Below, piece after piece: positions 34,642 through 42,572 of a stretch of 64,000 nucleotides of DNA. The notes beneath the pieces were generated by a model. That model had not been told where the DNA came from and searched no databases. It worked only from the letters and a program-made list of their open reading frames with translations. Numbering within the stretch: the first letter of the stretch is position 1; each line of letters opens with the position of its first letter. Both the position numbers and the translations under genes were made by a program. The stretch comes from Nitrospira sp. (GTDB lineage: Bacteria; Nitrospirota; Nitrospiria; Nitrospirales; Nitrospiraceae), in contig CP092081.1 in NCBI GenBank assembly GCA_022226935.1, positions 730,734 through 794,733 on the forward strand, read 5' to 3'.

Positions 34642-34948
34642 GTTGACTCCTTCATGTGTCGTGCGCTGCATTTCGACCGATACTGCTGGTGCTAAGCAAG
34701 AGACGCGCCGATCATGTGCTTGAGAGCAGCGCGGCGGAAAAGATTGTGAGATGCGTGATTTCGAGCGTCCTCCGGGATGCACATCGGTCAAACAGTCGCA
34801 TGGCGGAAGGGACAATCTGTCCCCGAAAGGACAGGCCATCCACCGAGCGACGCGCAGTCACGGTAATGGAGACGCATTGAACATGCTCCTGTTCTCTACT
34901 TACAGCAAACATGAGGAGGAGAGGCACTACTCTTGCTGAGGTGATCGT
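34642..34948. other. Divergent intergenic region with GGGACA palindrome
   Basis: A 307-base gap between two divergent genes. It contains the perfect palindrome GGGACA-ATC-TGTCCC at 34809-34823. It has no CYAGGG-N6-CYAG element and no gene that I can support. Confidence 0.5.
34809..34823. promoter_or_regulatory. Perfect GGGACA-N3-TGTCCC palindrome
   Basis: 6-bp arms (34809-34814 and 34818-34823) around ATC. The sequence is similar to 28647-28661. It lies 126 bases before the microgene at 34949 and 168 before the gene at 34641. Candidate operator; the regulator is unknown. Confidence 0.45.
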
Positions 34949-35119
34949 ATGATACAGATGAAGTCCGAGCCGCCGGTGAAGGAACCCGGTCCCCAGAAAC
35001 CCCCACGAAAAGACCCGCCGGACGATCCTCTTCCACAAGAAGATCCACCGATCGACAAACCGCCGGTGAAAGACCCGGATGAGGGGAATTCACCGATCAA
35101 GCTGGAGGTGACGCAATGA
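34949..35119 (+). CDS. Proline-rich microprotein 2
   Basis: A 56-residue protein, MIQMKSEPPVKEPGPQKP onward, made almost wholly of Pro with Lys, Asp and Glu. It has no signal peptide or hydrophobic stretch. GAGGTGA lies 4 bases before the ATG. Its stop overlaps the next start as ATGA, which implies translational coupling with the two-helix membrane microprotein. I recognise no family; the chain would be extended and charged, perhaps a tether for its membrane partner. Confidence 0.6.
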   Translation: MIQMKSEPPVKEPGPQKPPRKDPPDDPLPQEDPPIDKPPVKDPDEGNSPIKLEVTQ

Positions 35120-35316
35120 CAACCCTACTGGTTGCGGCCGTACTGATAGGCATGATTCTGACAGGACTGTACGCTTTCGGAACATTCAGCACGCCTTACA
35201 CGGAAGCGTTTCGTTTCGGATTGTATCTCCTGCTCGTGTTGGCGCTGGTAGCAGTGGTCGTAGCCATGGGCCGGCAGCCGTTTGAAGGATATGATCCGAC
35301 CCCGAATGGACCCTGA
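35116..35316 (+). CDS. Two-helix membrane microprotein
   Basis: A 66-residue protein with two hydrophobic helices (LLVAAVLIGMILTGLYAF and FGLYLLLVLALVAVVVAM) and a short polar C-terminus ending FEGYDPTPNGP. The ATG shares its bases with the stop of the Pro-rich gene (overlap ATGA), so the two are coupled. The function is unknown. Confidence 0.65.
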   Translation: MTTLLVAAVLIGMILTGLYAFGTFSTPYTEAFRFGLYLLLVLALVAVVVAMGRQPFEGYDPTPNGP

Positions 35317-35360
35317 AGGGCTGCGAGCAAGCACAGGGATGCAGGATACGAAATATGGCA

Positions 35361-35388
35361 GGGCGCCGATGACTGCTCACCGGCGCCC
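35361..35388. terminator. Hairpin between convergent microgenes
   Basis: GGGCGCCG (35361-35368) and CGGCGCCC (35381-35388) form a perfect 8-bp GC stem with a 12-base loop. It lies between the plus-strand membrane microgene and the minus-strand zinc-ribbon gene. There is no T-run, so termination efficiency is uncertain. Confidence 0.45.
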
Positions 35389-35412
35389 CGAATGAAGAAC
35401 AGGCAGCGTGCT

Positions 35413-35634
35413 CTACCGTAATAATCCGATGCCATTGACCCGTCGCCGTGCGCCTCCTCGCCGCCACTCTTCCGCATCCTCTCCCTCGCGGCTACGGTTT
35501 TGCGCGATAAGCTGATCCACGATTTCCCCGCAGGCGAAACAGCGCCATGCCGCCACGTCCTGATTCATCAGGCCTCCGCCCCAATCCTGGAGCGCCACCG
35601 GAAACATCAAATTGCTGCATCGATCACAGTTCAT
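35413..35634 (-). CDS. Zinc-ribbon microprotein B
   Basis: A 73-residue protein with cysteine knuckles MNCDRC and RCFACGEIVDQLIAQNRSRE, then a very basic C-terminus (RRGGARRRVN). It is paralogous to the protein at 24097-24297: same termini, same spacing class between knuckles, different middle loop. The start at 35634 has GAAGGGGG upstream, and the proposed -10 at 35675-35680 would place the transcript start downstream of an alternative ATG at 35688, which supports the shorter form. It is under its own CYAG-box. Confidence 0.72.
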   Translation of the reverse strand: MNCDRCSNLMFPVALQDWGGGLMNQDVAAWRCFACGEIVDQLIAQNRSREGEDAEEWRRGGARRRVNGIGLLR

Positions 35635-35674
35635 CGTATGCCCCCTTCCGATGAAGGTCAGTAGTGTCGACTTC

Positions 35675-35719
35675 ATCCTAGGAATCAAATTCGCGGCGGA
35701 GCACTAGGAGATTCCCTGG
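35675..35719 (-). promoter_or_regulatory. CYAG-box promoter of zinc-ribbon gene B
   Basis: On the minus strand, CCAGGGAATCTCCTAG (35719-35704), 23 bases, then TAGGAT (35680-35675). The start codon is 40 bases further. This is one of two boxes in this divergent gap. Confidence 0.65.
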
Positions 35720-35752
35720 TTTCATCCGGCAATAGGGAAGAACGGCTTCGGT

Positions 35753-35798
35753 CCAGGGATCTACCTAGTGGGAGAAGCGTCGCAATCCTGCGCAGATT
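35753..35798 (+). promoter_or_regulatory. CYAG-box promoter of the di-heme peroxidase-like gene
   Basis: CCAGGGATCTACCTAG (35753-35768), 24 bases, then CAGATT (35793-35798), a weak -10. The gene begins at 35853. The box differs from the divergent one at 35704-35719 only in the middle bases. Confidence 0.55.
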
Positions 35799-35852
35799 GT
35801 TTCAGAGCAAGGTGGCAAGCGCGGCACATATAGCCTGAGGCGAGGTAGCATT

Positions 35853-37304
35853 GTGAAAACAATCATGAAGGGGCGGCGCGGGAGTATTTCTCACATGATT
35901 TGGCTGGGAGTGGTTCTGGCCTTCTCCGGATCCAATGTCTATGCCGATCGGGAGGGGAGCGAGGCGCGGCCTGCGGTCGATCCGGCCATTGAGAAGACCA
36001 AGGAAAAAGGATTTGAAGGCGTCGATTTCTCCTATGATCTCTTTGGCGGCCCTTCCGGTCAATCGGCTTCTCGGCTGGCCCAGCAAGCGATGGCGAAGGA
36101 TCGAGAAGAGAAACCCCACGTAATGGCCCAACAGGCCAAACTCTTACACGACCGTTACCGGTTGGAATGTAAAACTCACTCCGGCGCACGCATGACGAAG
36201 GGGAAACCGCAACCGCTCGGCCCTACCGTCCGACTCAAAGGCGGTCTTACCTGGGACACACTCTCTCAGATGGACCCCGAGGATATCAGAAAACAGAAGG
36301 CCTTTCCCGCCGGGTTCATGCGGTTGCCGCATGTGAAACACGAGGTTGGGGGCATGGTGTTTCCCGAGGAACAGATTCATCAGTTCCCTAGACTTGAGCG
36401 ATTCGACGTGGATTTCGATCTGCCTGCCTGTTTCTTGCCGGAGTTTCCACCGCCGATTTTCCTGACCACTCATCCCGAATTGGGCGATGTATCGCAAGGC
36501 GAAGTCTTGAGCCTGGACAATTTCGATCGCTTGTTTCGAGGCCTCATCACACCCGTGCAATTGGATGGTCTCAGAATGCTGGTCACGCAATTTCCCCAGG
36601 AAGAATTCAACCTGACCACAGACCGCAAATCACCCAAGCCGAGCGCCGGCGTGGCCTGCCTGGATTGTCATGTGAATTTTCATACGACGGGCCAATTTCA
36701 TTTGAACCCCGATACGCGTCCGCAGCGTGATCGGTTGCGTCTCGATACGGTAAGCTTGCGAGGAATGTTCAATCAACAGATTCACGGGTCCAAACGCAGT
36801 TTACGCTCCGTGGAAGACTTCACGGAATTCGAACAACGGACGGCCTATTTCAATGGCGATCACATTCGCGCCGCCAAGAAAGGCATCAATATCATTGATC
36901 GCTTGCAGGTGGCGCACATGGCCCAGATCCAAAACATGATCGATTTTCCTCCGGCGCCGAAGCTGGATCCCATGACCGGCCGTTTGGATCGATCCCGTGC
37001 CGACCGGCAAGAAATCGCCGGGGAAGAGCTTTTCTTTGGGAAAGCCCGCTGTGCGGTCTGTCACCAACCCCCGGCTTACACTGATCACATGATGCACGAT
37101 CTTTTTCTGGAGCGATTCGGCGCCGAGGCGGATGGTCCGATCAAAACGTTTGCCTTGCGAGGCATCAAGGATTCGCCGCCGTATTTTCACGACGGGAGAC
37201 TGCTGACGCTGGAAGATACCGTGGAGTTCTTCAATGTCGTGGCGGGACTGAAACTGAACGGCGATGAAAAGGCTGCCCTGGTGGCATTTTTACGAGCGTT
37301 GTAG
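35853..37304 (+). CDS. Exported di-heme cytochrome c peroxidase-like protein
   Basis: A 483-residue protein with a signal peptide (MIWLGVVLAFSGSNVYA). Two c-heme sites are present: CLDCH (Cys269, Cys272, His273) and CAVCH (Cys400, Cys403, His404). The second half resembles MauG/CcpA peroxidases, with AGEELFFGKARCAVCHQPPAYTD and TFALRGIKDSPPYFHDGRLLTLEDTVEFFN. The long N-terminal region is atypical. Probable role: periplasmic peroxide reduction or another two-heme oxidation. GTG 35853 has GAGG upstream; ATG 35865 is an alternative. It is preceded by a CYAG-box. Confidence 0.82.
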   Translation: MKTIMKGRRGSISHMIWLGVVLAFSGSNVYADREGSEARPAVDPAIEKTKEKGFEGVDFSYDLFGGPSGQSASRLAQQAMAKDREEKPHVMAQQAKLLHDRYRLECKTHSGARMTKGKPQPLGPTVRLKGGLTWDTLSQMDPEDIRKQKAFPAGFMRLPHVKHEVGGMVFPEEQIHQFPRLERFDVDFDLPACFLPEFPPPIFLTTHPELGDVSQGEVLSLDNFDRLFRGLITPVQLDGLRMLVTQFPQEEFNLTTDRKSPKPSAGVACLDCHVNFHTTGQFHLNPDTRPQRDRLRLDTVSLRGMFNQQIHGSKRSLRSVEDFTEFEQRTAYFNGDHIRAAKKGINIIDRLQVAHMAQIQNMIDFPPAPKLDPMTGRLDRSRADRQEIAGEELFFGKARCAVCHQPPAYTDHMMHDLFLERFGAEADGPIKTFALRGIKDSPPYFHDGRLLTLEDTVEFFNVVAGLKLNGDEKAALVAFLRAL

Positions 37305-37361
37305 GCGAGTGAGACGCGCGAGGCGAAGGCGCGCGGGCAGAGTGGTTCGAGAAAGGACATC

Positions 37362-37537
37362 ATGATGGCTATTGGACGAGTGATTTCGCCGGCGACGGTG
37401 CAAGCCTATCACCAGGGGGGCCATACGAACTCTTGTGCTGGAAGAATTTCGTGGCACATGGCTTGTCCTCATGTTCTACCCGGCAGCCGGGAGAACCGAC
37501 GCTGACTCCGGAGCTTGATTTAGTGGGGAAGTTGTAG
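37362..37537 (+). pseudogene. Frameshifted N-terminal remnant of an AhpC/2-Cys peroxiredoxin
   Basis: Three pieces in three frames read as one peroxiredoxin start: SPATVQAYHQGG (frame from ATG 37362, with AAAGGA upstream), then LEEFRGTWLVLMFYPA (frame of 37435), then PGEPTLTPELDLVGKL (frame of 37487) to a stop at 37535-37537. The order matches the AYHQG ... FRG-W-VL-FYPAD ... TPEL pattern of AhpC-type peroxiredoxins. The peroxidatic Cys motif (VCPTE) is absent and the C-terminal two thirds are missing, so this is a decayed fragment next to the peroxidase-like gene. Confidence 0.6.
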
Positions 37538-37671
37538 CGGCGGCTCGCGCCGTCGACCCAAGATCAGTCTATTCGAAGAGGGCATGCCTCGACAGCCTTC
37601 CTCGCGCGAAGAATTCCCTGGCTGCGGACTTTTCTTTTCTGGAGACTCGTGGGTGCCTGCGAGACGTGGCG

Positions 37672-37716
37672 CTAGGGATTTGTCCAGTACGCGAACGGCG
37701 ACATGCGATGTACAGT
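37672..37716 (+). promoter_or_regulatory. CYAG-box promoter of glgC-treY
   Basis: CTAGGGATTTGTCCAG (37672-37687), 23 bases, then TACAGT (37711-37716). The glgC start is 58 bases after the -10. The box is 15/16 identical to that at 56936-56951. Confidence 0.7.
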
Positions 37717-37773
37717 AACGCAGTCGGCGCCCGCCGCCATGATCATCGATCATCCTGCCTACCGAGGAGCGAT

Positions 37774-39033
37774 ATGGAAAAACATGGACGGATCAATCAA
37801 CCCCGCGTTCTCGCCATGATTCTGGCAGGGGGAAAAGGGACGCGCCTCATGCCGTTGACCGACGCGCGCAGCAAACCGGCCGTTCCATTCGGCGGAACCT
37901 ATCGCATCATTGATTTCGTCCTGAGCAACTTTTACAACTCCGGGATCCAGGGTATGCACGTGATGGTGCAGTATCGATCGCAGTCTCTGATCGAGCACCT
38001 GCGGAAGGCGTGGCGAATCGGCGATGGAGACCGGCAATTCGTCACGGTCGTTCCTCCTCAAATGAACTCCGGGGCGGGATGGTACGAAGGCACCGCCGAC
38101 GCGGTCTTTCAGAACCTCAACCTGATCCGAGAGTTTGCTCCCGAGATCGTCGCCGTATTCGGCGCGGACCATATTTACCGGATGGATATTCGGCAGATGC
38201 TGCAGTTTCATCTCGATCGTGAAGCCGATGTGTCGGTTGCGACGCTTCCGGTGCCGGTGAGTGCGGCGCAGGGGTTCGGGATCGTGGAGATCGACCGCAC
38301 GAGTCGGGTCGTGGGCTTCGACGAAAAGCCACCAGTCCCCAAATCCATGCCGGGTGACCCGGCGCATGCCCTTTCCTCGATGGGGAATTATCTTTTCAAC
38401 GCCGATGTGTTGATACAGGCCTTGGAGGAGGACGCTCACAACGGCGGATCGCATGATTTCGGCCGGGACATTCTGCCGCGCCGGCTCAAGAGCGACCGGG
38501 TGATGGCATACAACTTTCTCGATAATGACGTCCCCGGTGTGGCGTATCATGAAGAAGCCGGGTATTGGCGAGATGTCGGCACCATTCAGGCTTATTGGCA
38601 AGCCAACATGGACCTGCTGGGAGATACGCCGCTTTGCGATCTGCGGAACCAGGAATGGCCGATCAGGACGGAACCATCTTATGGTCCGCCGGCCAGTGTC
38701 GTGAATTGTTACGTCGATCATGCCTTGCTCGGCGAAGGCACATGCGCAGTCGAAGCCGATATCAGACGCTCGATCATCGGCCGTCATGTGCGAATCGAAA
38801 CCGGCGCCTATGTCGAAGACTCCATTATCTTCGATCATACCCACATCGGGGCAGGGGCAAAGCTGCAGCGCGTGATCGTCGACCGTCACAATACCATTCC
38901 CGCGCATGTCGATCTCGGACCTCGCGGAGAAGAGATCCAGGCGCCATCGGATTGGGCCGAGCCGGGGGTTCTGGTCATCCCCAAACCGCAGGCGGCGACA
39001 GAGGAGCGGAAGCGACGACTGCCGTCGTATTGA
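37774..39033 (+). CDS. glgC: Glucose-1-phosphate adenylyltransferase
   Basis: A 419-residue enzyme making ADP-glucose for glycogen synthesis. The catalytic start is MILAGGKGTRLMPLTDARSKPAVPFGGTYRIIDFVLSN; the active-site loop YEGTADAVFQN, the sugar site VFGADHIYRMD and the FDEKP motif (residues near 185) are intact. The C-terminal left-handed beta-helix (IRRSIIGRHVRIETGAYVEDSII) is complete. GAGGAG sits 4 bases before ATG 37774. treY follows 24 bases later and a CYAG-box precedes it, so storage is apparently part of the proposed regulon. Confidence 0.95.
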   Translation: MEKHGRINQPRVLAMILAGGKGTRLMPLTDARSKPAVPFGGTYRIIDFVLSNFYNSGIQGMHVMVQYRSQSLIEHLRKAWRIGDGDRQFVTVVPPQMNSGAGWYEGTADAVFQNLNLIREFAPEIVAVFGADHIYRMDIRQMLQFHLDREADVSVATLPVPVSAAQGFGIVEIDRTSRVVGFDEKPPVPKSMPGDPAHALSSMGNYLFNADVLIQALEEDAHNGGSHDFGRDILPRRLKSDRVMAYNFLDNDVPGVAYHEEAGYWRDVGTIQAYWQANMDLLGDTPLCDLRNQEWPIRTEPSYGPPASVVNCYVDHALLGEGTCAVEADIRRSIIGRHVRIETGAYVEDSIIFDHTHIGAGAKLQRVIVDRHNTIPAHVDLGPRGEEIQAPSDWAEPGVLVIPKPQAATEERKRRLPSY

Positions 39034-39057
39034 ACGGCGGCACGCGCTGTGACACTT

Positions 39058-41949
39058 ATGCCGCGTATTCCCGTCGCGACCTACCGTCTTCAGCTCAACC
39101 ACACGTGCACGTTTCGTGACGCCAGCCGCATCGTGCCCTATCTCCACGCCCTCGGTATCACCGACTGTTATGTATCGTCCATCCTGAAAGCTGTGCCGGG
39201 CAGCATGCACGGGTACGATCTCGTCGACCCCGAATGCCTCAATCCCGAATTGGGAACGGAAGAAGATTTTTCCGCCTTCGCGGCGGCGCTCAAACAGTAC
39301 GACATGGGACTCCTGCTGGATGTGGTCCCCAATCACATGGGAATCCGATCCTCGGAGAATCGCTGGTGGTGGGACGTGCTTGAGCACGGTCCCGGCTCTC
39401 GCTATGCGACGGCCTTCGACATCGACTGGTCGCCGTTGAAACGCGAGCTTGAAGACAAGGTGCTGCTGCCCATTCTCGGCGAGCAGTACGGCGCGGTGCT
39501 GGAGAATCAGGAGATTCGGTTGGTCTACGAGGATGGCGGATTCATCGTGACCTATTTTCAACACCGATTTCCCGTCGCGCCGCAATCCTGGGAGGGGATA
39601 TTGTCCTTCCGCCTGGATGAGTTGATGGCGCGCGTGGGAGAGCAGGACGAACAGGTTCAAGAATGGCTCAGCATTCTGACGGCATTGAGAAACCTGCCGC
39701 CTAGGAATGAACGGGATCCGGCGCGAATCGCCGAGCGGTACCGAGAAGAGCGCATGATCAGGCGCCGCCTGTCTTCTTTACTACAGGCGAGTGAGACGCT
39801 CAACGCGCATCTGTCGGCCAGCGTGGAGACATACAACGGGATCAAGGGAGATTCCGCCAGCTTCGACCGGTTGGACGCGCTGCTCGACGAGCAGAATTAT
39901 CGTCTGGCGTCCTGGCGAGTGGCGTCGGAAGAAATCAATTACCGGCGGTTCTTCGATATCAATGAATTGGCCGCCATACGCACGGAAGAGACACGCGTTT
40001 TCCATGAGTCTCATCAGCTCGTGTTCCGTCTGTTAAAGAGCGGTGTCGCGACGGGCCTTCGAATCGACCATGTGGACGGACTCTATGACCCGGAACATTA
40101 CTTGGTCCAACTGCAGGAGTGGGCGGCCCGTGAGCTCCAGCCGACCGCATCGGGGGAGCCGGCCTCGTTGTTCGTCGTGGTCGAAAAGATCCTCGGCAAA
40201 GGCGAATCGCTTCCGGCGACCTGGCCGGTCTCAGGCACGACCGGGTACGATTTTTTGAATCTCGTCAACGGACTCTTCGTCCAGTCGTCCAAAGAACGGT
40301 CCATGGATACCTTGTATCAGCGCTTCGTCGGCCAGCGGATCGTGTACGAGGATTTGGTCTACCTCACCAAAAAGTTGATCATGCGGGCCTCGATGTCCAG
40401 CGAGCTGAATGTGCTGGGACATCAATTAAACCTCCTTTCGGAAAAAGACCGGCAATATCGGGATTTCACCCTGAATAGTTTGACCCATGCCATCACCGAA
40501 CTGATCGCTTGCTTCCCCGTCTATCGTTCTTATATCACGGCGGACCAGAAAGACGTGCTGGATCGGGATCGGACCTACATCATGATGGCCGTGACCAGGG
40601 CCAAACGCCGCAATCCCACCTTGAACAGCCAGGTCTTCGATTTCGTCAGAGACCTTCTCCTGAAGCGCTTGGACGCTCGTATTAAATTGACACGAGCGGA
40701 TCAGGTGCGATTTGTGACCAAATTTCAACAGACCACCAGTCCTGTGACGGCGAAAGGGATCGAGGACACGGCATTCTATATTTACAACCGCCTGGTTTCA
40801 CTCAATGAAGTCGGCGGTGAACCGGCTCAATACGGCCTCTCCGTCGAAGCATTTCACAAGGCTCTCCGGGAACGGCGCGCGCACTGGCCCCATGCACTTC
40901 TGGCCACGTCCACTCACGACACCAAACGGGGCGAGGATGTTCGCGCGAGGATCAATGTGCTCTCGGAGGTCCCAGAACGCTGGAGGGCTGCCCTGGCCGT
41001 GTGGGCGAAACACAACAGGCGTTTCCGGGTCACCGTAGATGAGGACGTGGCGCCTGATCGGAATGAGGAGTACCTGTTGTACCAAACGCTGCTGGGAGCC
41101 TGGCCGTCGACTCCGATGGATCAGACTCAATACGAGGCGTTCACAGAGCGTATTGAACAATACATGATCAAAGCGATCCGCGAAGCAAAGGTGCACACCG
41201 GGTGGATCAATCCTCGGGCAGAGTATGAGGAGGCGGTGAAGAAATTTGTGCGCGCCATTCTGGATCGATCGAGCTCCAATCCGTTTCTCGACGCGTTTCT
41301 CCCGTTTCACCTGTTCGTGGCTCGATGCGGCATGAACAACTCATTGGCGCAGTTGCTGGTGAAGATGACCGCCCCGGGCATTCCGGATTGTTATCAAGGC
41401 ACAGAGTTATGGGAATTCAATCTCGTCGATCCCGACAATCGAAGGCCGGTCGATTTCGATCGCCGTGCCGCGATCCTGCAAGAATGTCAGACATGTGTCG
41501 GAGAGGGCGAGGTCAACCGAACGGCGTTGGTGCGCCGTCTGATGGAATCCTGGGAAGACGGCCGTATCAAATTGTATCTGCTTCACACAGGCCTCCGTCA
41601 CCGGCGTGAGCATGCGGCGCTCTATCTCGACGGGGATTATGTGCCGCTCGAATGCGACGGCGTCCGCAAGTCGCATATCTGCGCTTTCGCCCGCTTGCAT
41701 CAAGAACAGGCCATCGTCACCATCGTTCCTCGTCTCAGTGCGGACCTGATCCACGCCGATTCGGCGGAGGCCCCCGACACCTGGCAGGACACTCGCCTGA
41801 CGGTCCCGTCCTGGAAGGCTGGCTCACACTACCGCAACCTCCTCACCGGACAACGTCTGGAAACCGTCACGGAAGACGGGCGACAGATTCTCTCAATCGG
41901 TCAGGTCCTACGTGATTGCCCTGTGGCCCTGCTGGAACGCAGTTCCTGA
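39058..41949 (+). CDS. treY: Malto-oligosyltrehalose synthase
   Basis: A 963-residue GH13 enzyme that turns the reducing end of malto-oligosaccharides into a trehalose unit. Visible motifs: ATYRLQLNHTCTFRDASRIVPYL at the start, LLLDVVPNHMGI, the nucleophile region GLRIDHVDGLYDP, the acid/base region VVEKILGKGESLP, and STHDTKRGEDVRAR. The length is slightly above typical TreY. Its usual partner TreZ is not in this window. ATG 39058 is chosen over GTG 39049; neither has a strong ribosome site. It is cotranscribed with glgC, linking glycogen to trehalose. Confidence 0.93.
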   Translation: MPRIPVATYRLQLNHTCTFRDASRIVPYLHALGITDCYVSSILKAVPGSMHGYDLVDPECLNPELGTEEDFSAFAAALKQYDMGLLLDVVPNHMGIRSSENRWWWDVLEHGPGSRYATAFDIDWSPLKRELEDKVLLPILGEQYGAVLENQEIRLVYEDGGFIVTYFQHRFPVAPQSWEGILSFRLDELMARVGEQDEQVQEWLSILTALRNLPPRNERDPARIAERYREERMIRRRLSSLLQASETLNAHLSASVETYNGIKGDSASFDRLDALLDEQNYRLASWRVASEEINYRRFFDINELAAIRTEETRVFHESHQLVFRLLKSGVATGLRIDHVDGLYDPEHYLVQLQEWAARELQPTASGEPASLFVVVEKILGKGESLPATWPVSGTTGYDFLNLVNGLFVQSSKERSMDTLYQRFVGQRIVYEDLVYLTKKLIMRASMSSELNVLGHQLNLLSEKDRQYRDFTLNSLTHAITELIACFPVYRSYITADQKDVLDRDRTYIMMAVTRAKRRNPTLNSQVFDFVRDLLLKRLDARIKLTRADQVRFVTKFQQTTSPVTAKGIEDTAFYIYNRLVSLNEVGGEPAQYGLSVEAFHKALRERRAHWPHALLATSTHDTKRGEDVRARINVLSEVPERWRAALAVWAKHNRRFRVTVDEDVAPDRNEEYLLYQTLLGAWPSTPMDQTQYEAFTERIEQYMIKAIREAKVHTGWINPRAEYEEAVKKFVRAILDRSSSNPFLDAFLPFHLFVARCGMNNSLAQLLVKMTAPGIPDCYQGTELWEFNLVDPDNRRPVDFDRRAAILQECQTCVGEGEVNRTALVRRLMESWEDGRIKLYLLHTGLRHRREHAALYLDGDYVPLECDGVRKSHICAFARLHQEQAIVTIVPRLSADLIHADSAEAPDTWQDTRLTVPSWKAGSHYRNLLTGQRLETVTEDGRQILSIGQVLRDCPVALLERSS

Positions 41950-42013
41950 TCGAAAAGGAAACCCATTCGAGGAGAGGCCCTTCCTGCGCGCTGTTCCTGT
42001 TCCCTCCAAATTT

Positions 42014-42058
42014 CTAGGGTACTTCCTAGCTGTTCCGGTCACGTGCGGTGGGTAACAC
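42014..42058 (+). promoter_or_regulatory. CYAG-box promoter of the PRC-barrel genes
   Basis: CTAGGGTACTTCCTAG (42014-42029) has perfect CTAGG/CCTAG arms. 23 bases later comes TAACAC (42053-42058). The gene starts about 95 bases further, leaving a long leader that contains the tandem repeat at 42091-42122. Confidence 0.65.
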
Positions 42059-42090
42059 TACAAGAAAGAGGAATGACTTCGACGAACATT

Positions 42091-42122
42091 TCGGAAGGAT
42101 CTCGCGTCGGAAGGATCTCGCG
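42091..42122. repeat. Perfect 16-bp tandem duplication in the PRC-barrel leader
   Basis: TCGGAAGGATCTCGCG occurs twice back to back (42091-42106 and 42107-42122) in the untranslated leader, 32 bases before the start codon. Perfect identity suggests a recent slippage duplication or a duplicated binding site. Confidence 0.75.
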
Positions 42123-42154
42123 CGCAGCGATTCCTAACACTGGAGGAGGAAAAG

Positions 42155-42514
42155 ATGGCCACACATATCGGGCGTCAGTTATTGACGGCTTCAACGATTG
42201 AAGGCACCGCGGTTCAAAACGCGGCGGGAGAAGATCTGGGCGAGATTCACTCGCTCATGATTGATCTCGAAAAAGGACGGATCGCGTACGCCGTGCTGTC
42301 CTTCGGGGGATTTTTAGGGTTGGGCGATAAGCTGTTCGCTCTTCCGTGGGGGGCGCTGACGATCTCGCCGGGAGGAGATTTTTTCATTCTCAACGTACCA
42401 CGGGAACGGTTGGAACAAGCGGAGGGCTTCGATAAAGATCGATGGCCGGATATGGCGGATTCCGCCTGGGCCGAACGGCTGCATACGTATTATGGGTACA
42501 AGCCGTATTGGTAA
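42155..42514 (+). CDS. PRC-barrel domain protein
   Basis: A 119-residue soluble protein. The PRC-barrel core is clear: LLTASTIEGTAVQNAAGEDLGEIHSLMIDLEKGRIAYAVLSFGGFLGLGDKLFALPW. A C-terminal extension (FDKDRWPDMADSAWAERLHTYYGYKPYW) is the form common in small stress-linked PRC proteins. GGAGGA lies 7 bases before ATG 42155. It is followed by an exported PRC-barrel protein. Confidence 0.88.
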   Translation: MATHIGRQLLTASTIEGTAVQNAAGEDLGEIHSLMIDLEKGRIAYAVLSFGGFLGLGDKLFALPWGALTISPGGDFFILNVPRERLEQAEGFDKDRWPDMADSAWAERLHTYYGYKPYW

Positions 42515-42572
42515 CTTATGCATAACACGAGCTGCGTCTTCACCCACGGCATTTCATAAAAAGGAGAATCCT

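Noticed and set aside
37759-39660. Long minus-strand frame of 633 codons
   Set aside because: It lies opposite glgC and the start of treY, both clear enzymes. Its product is His/Arg-rich and unlike any family, as expected from the complement of GC-rich coding DNA.
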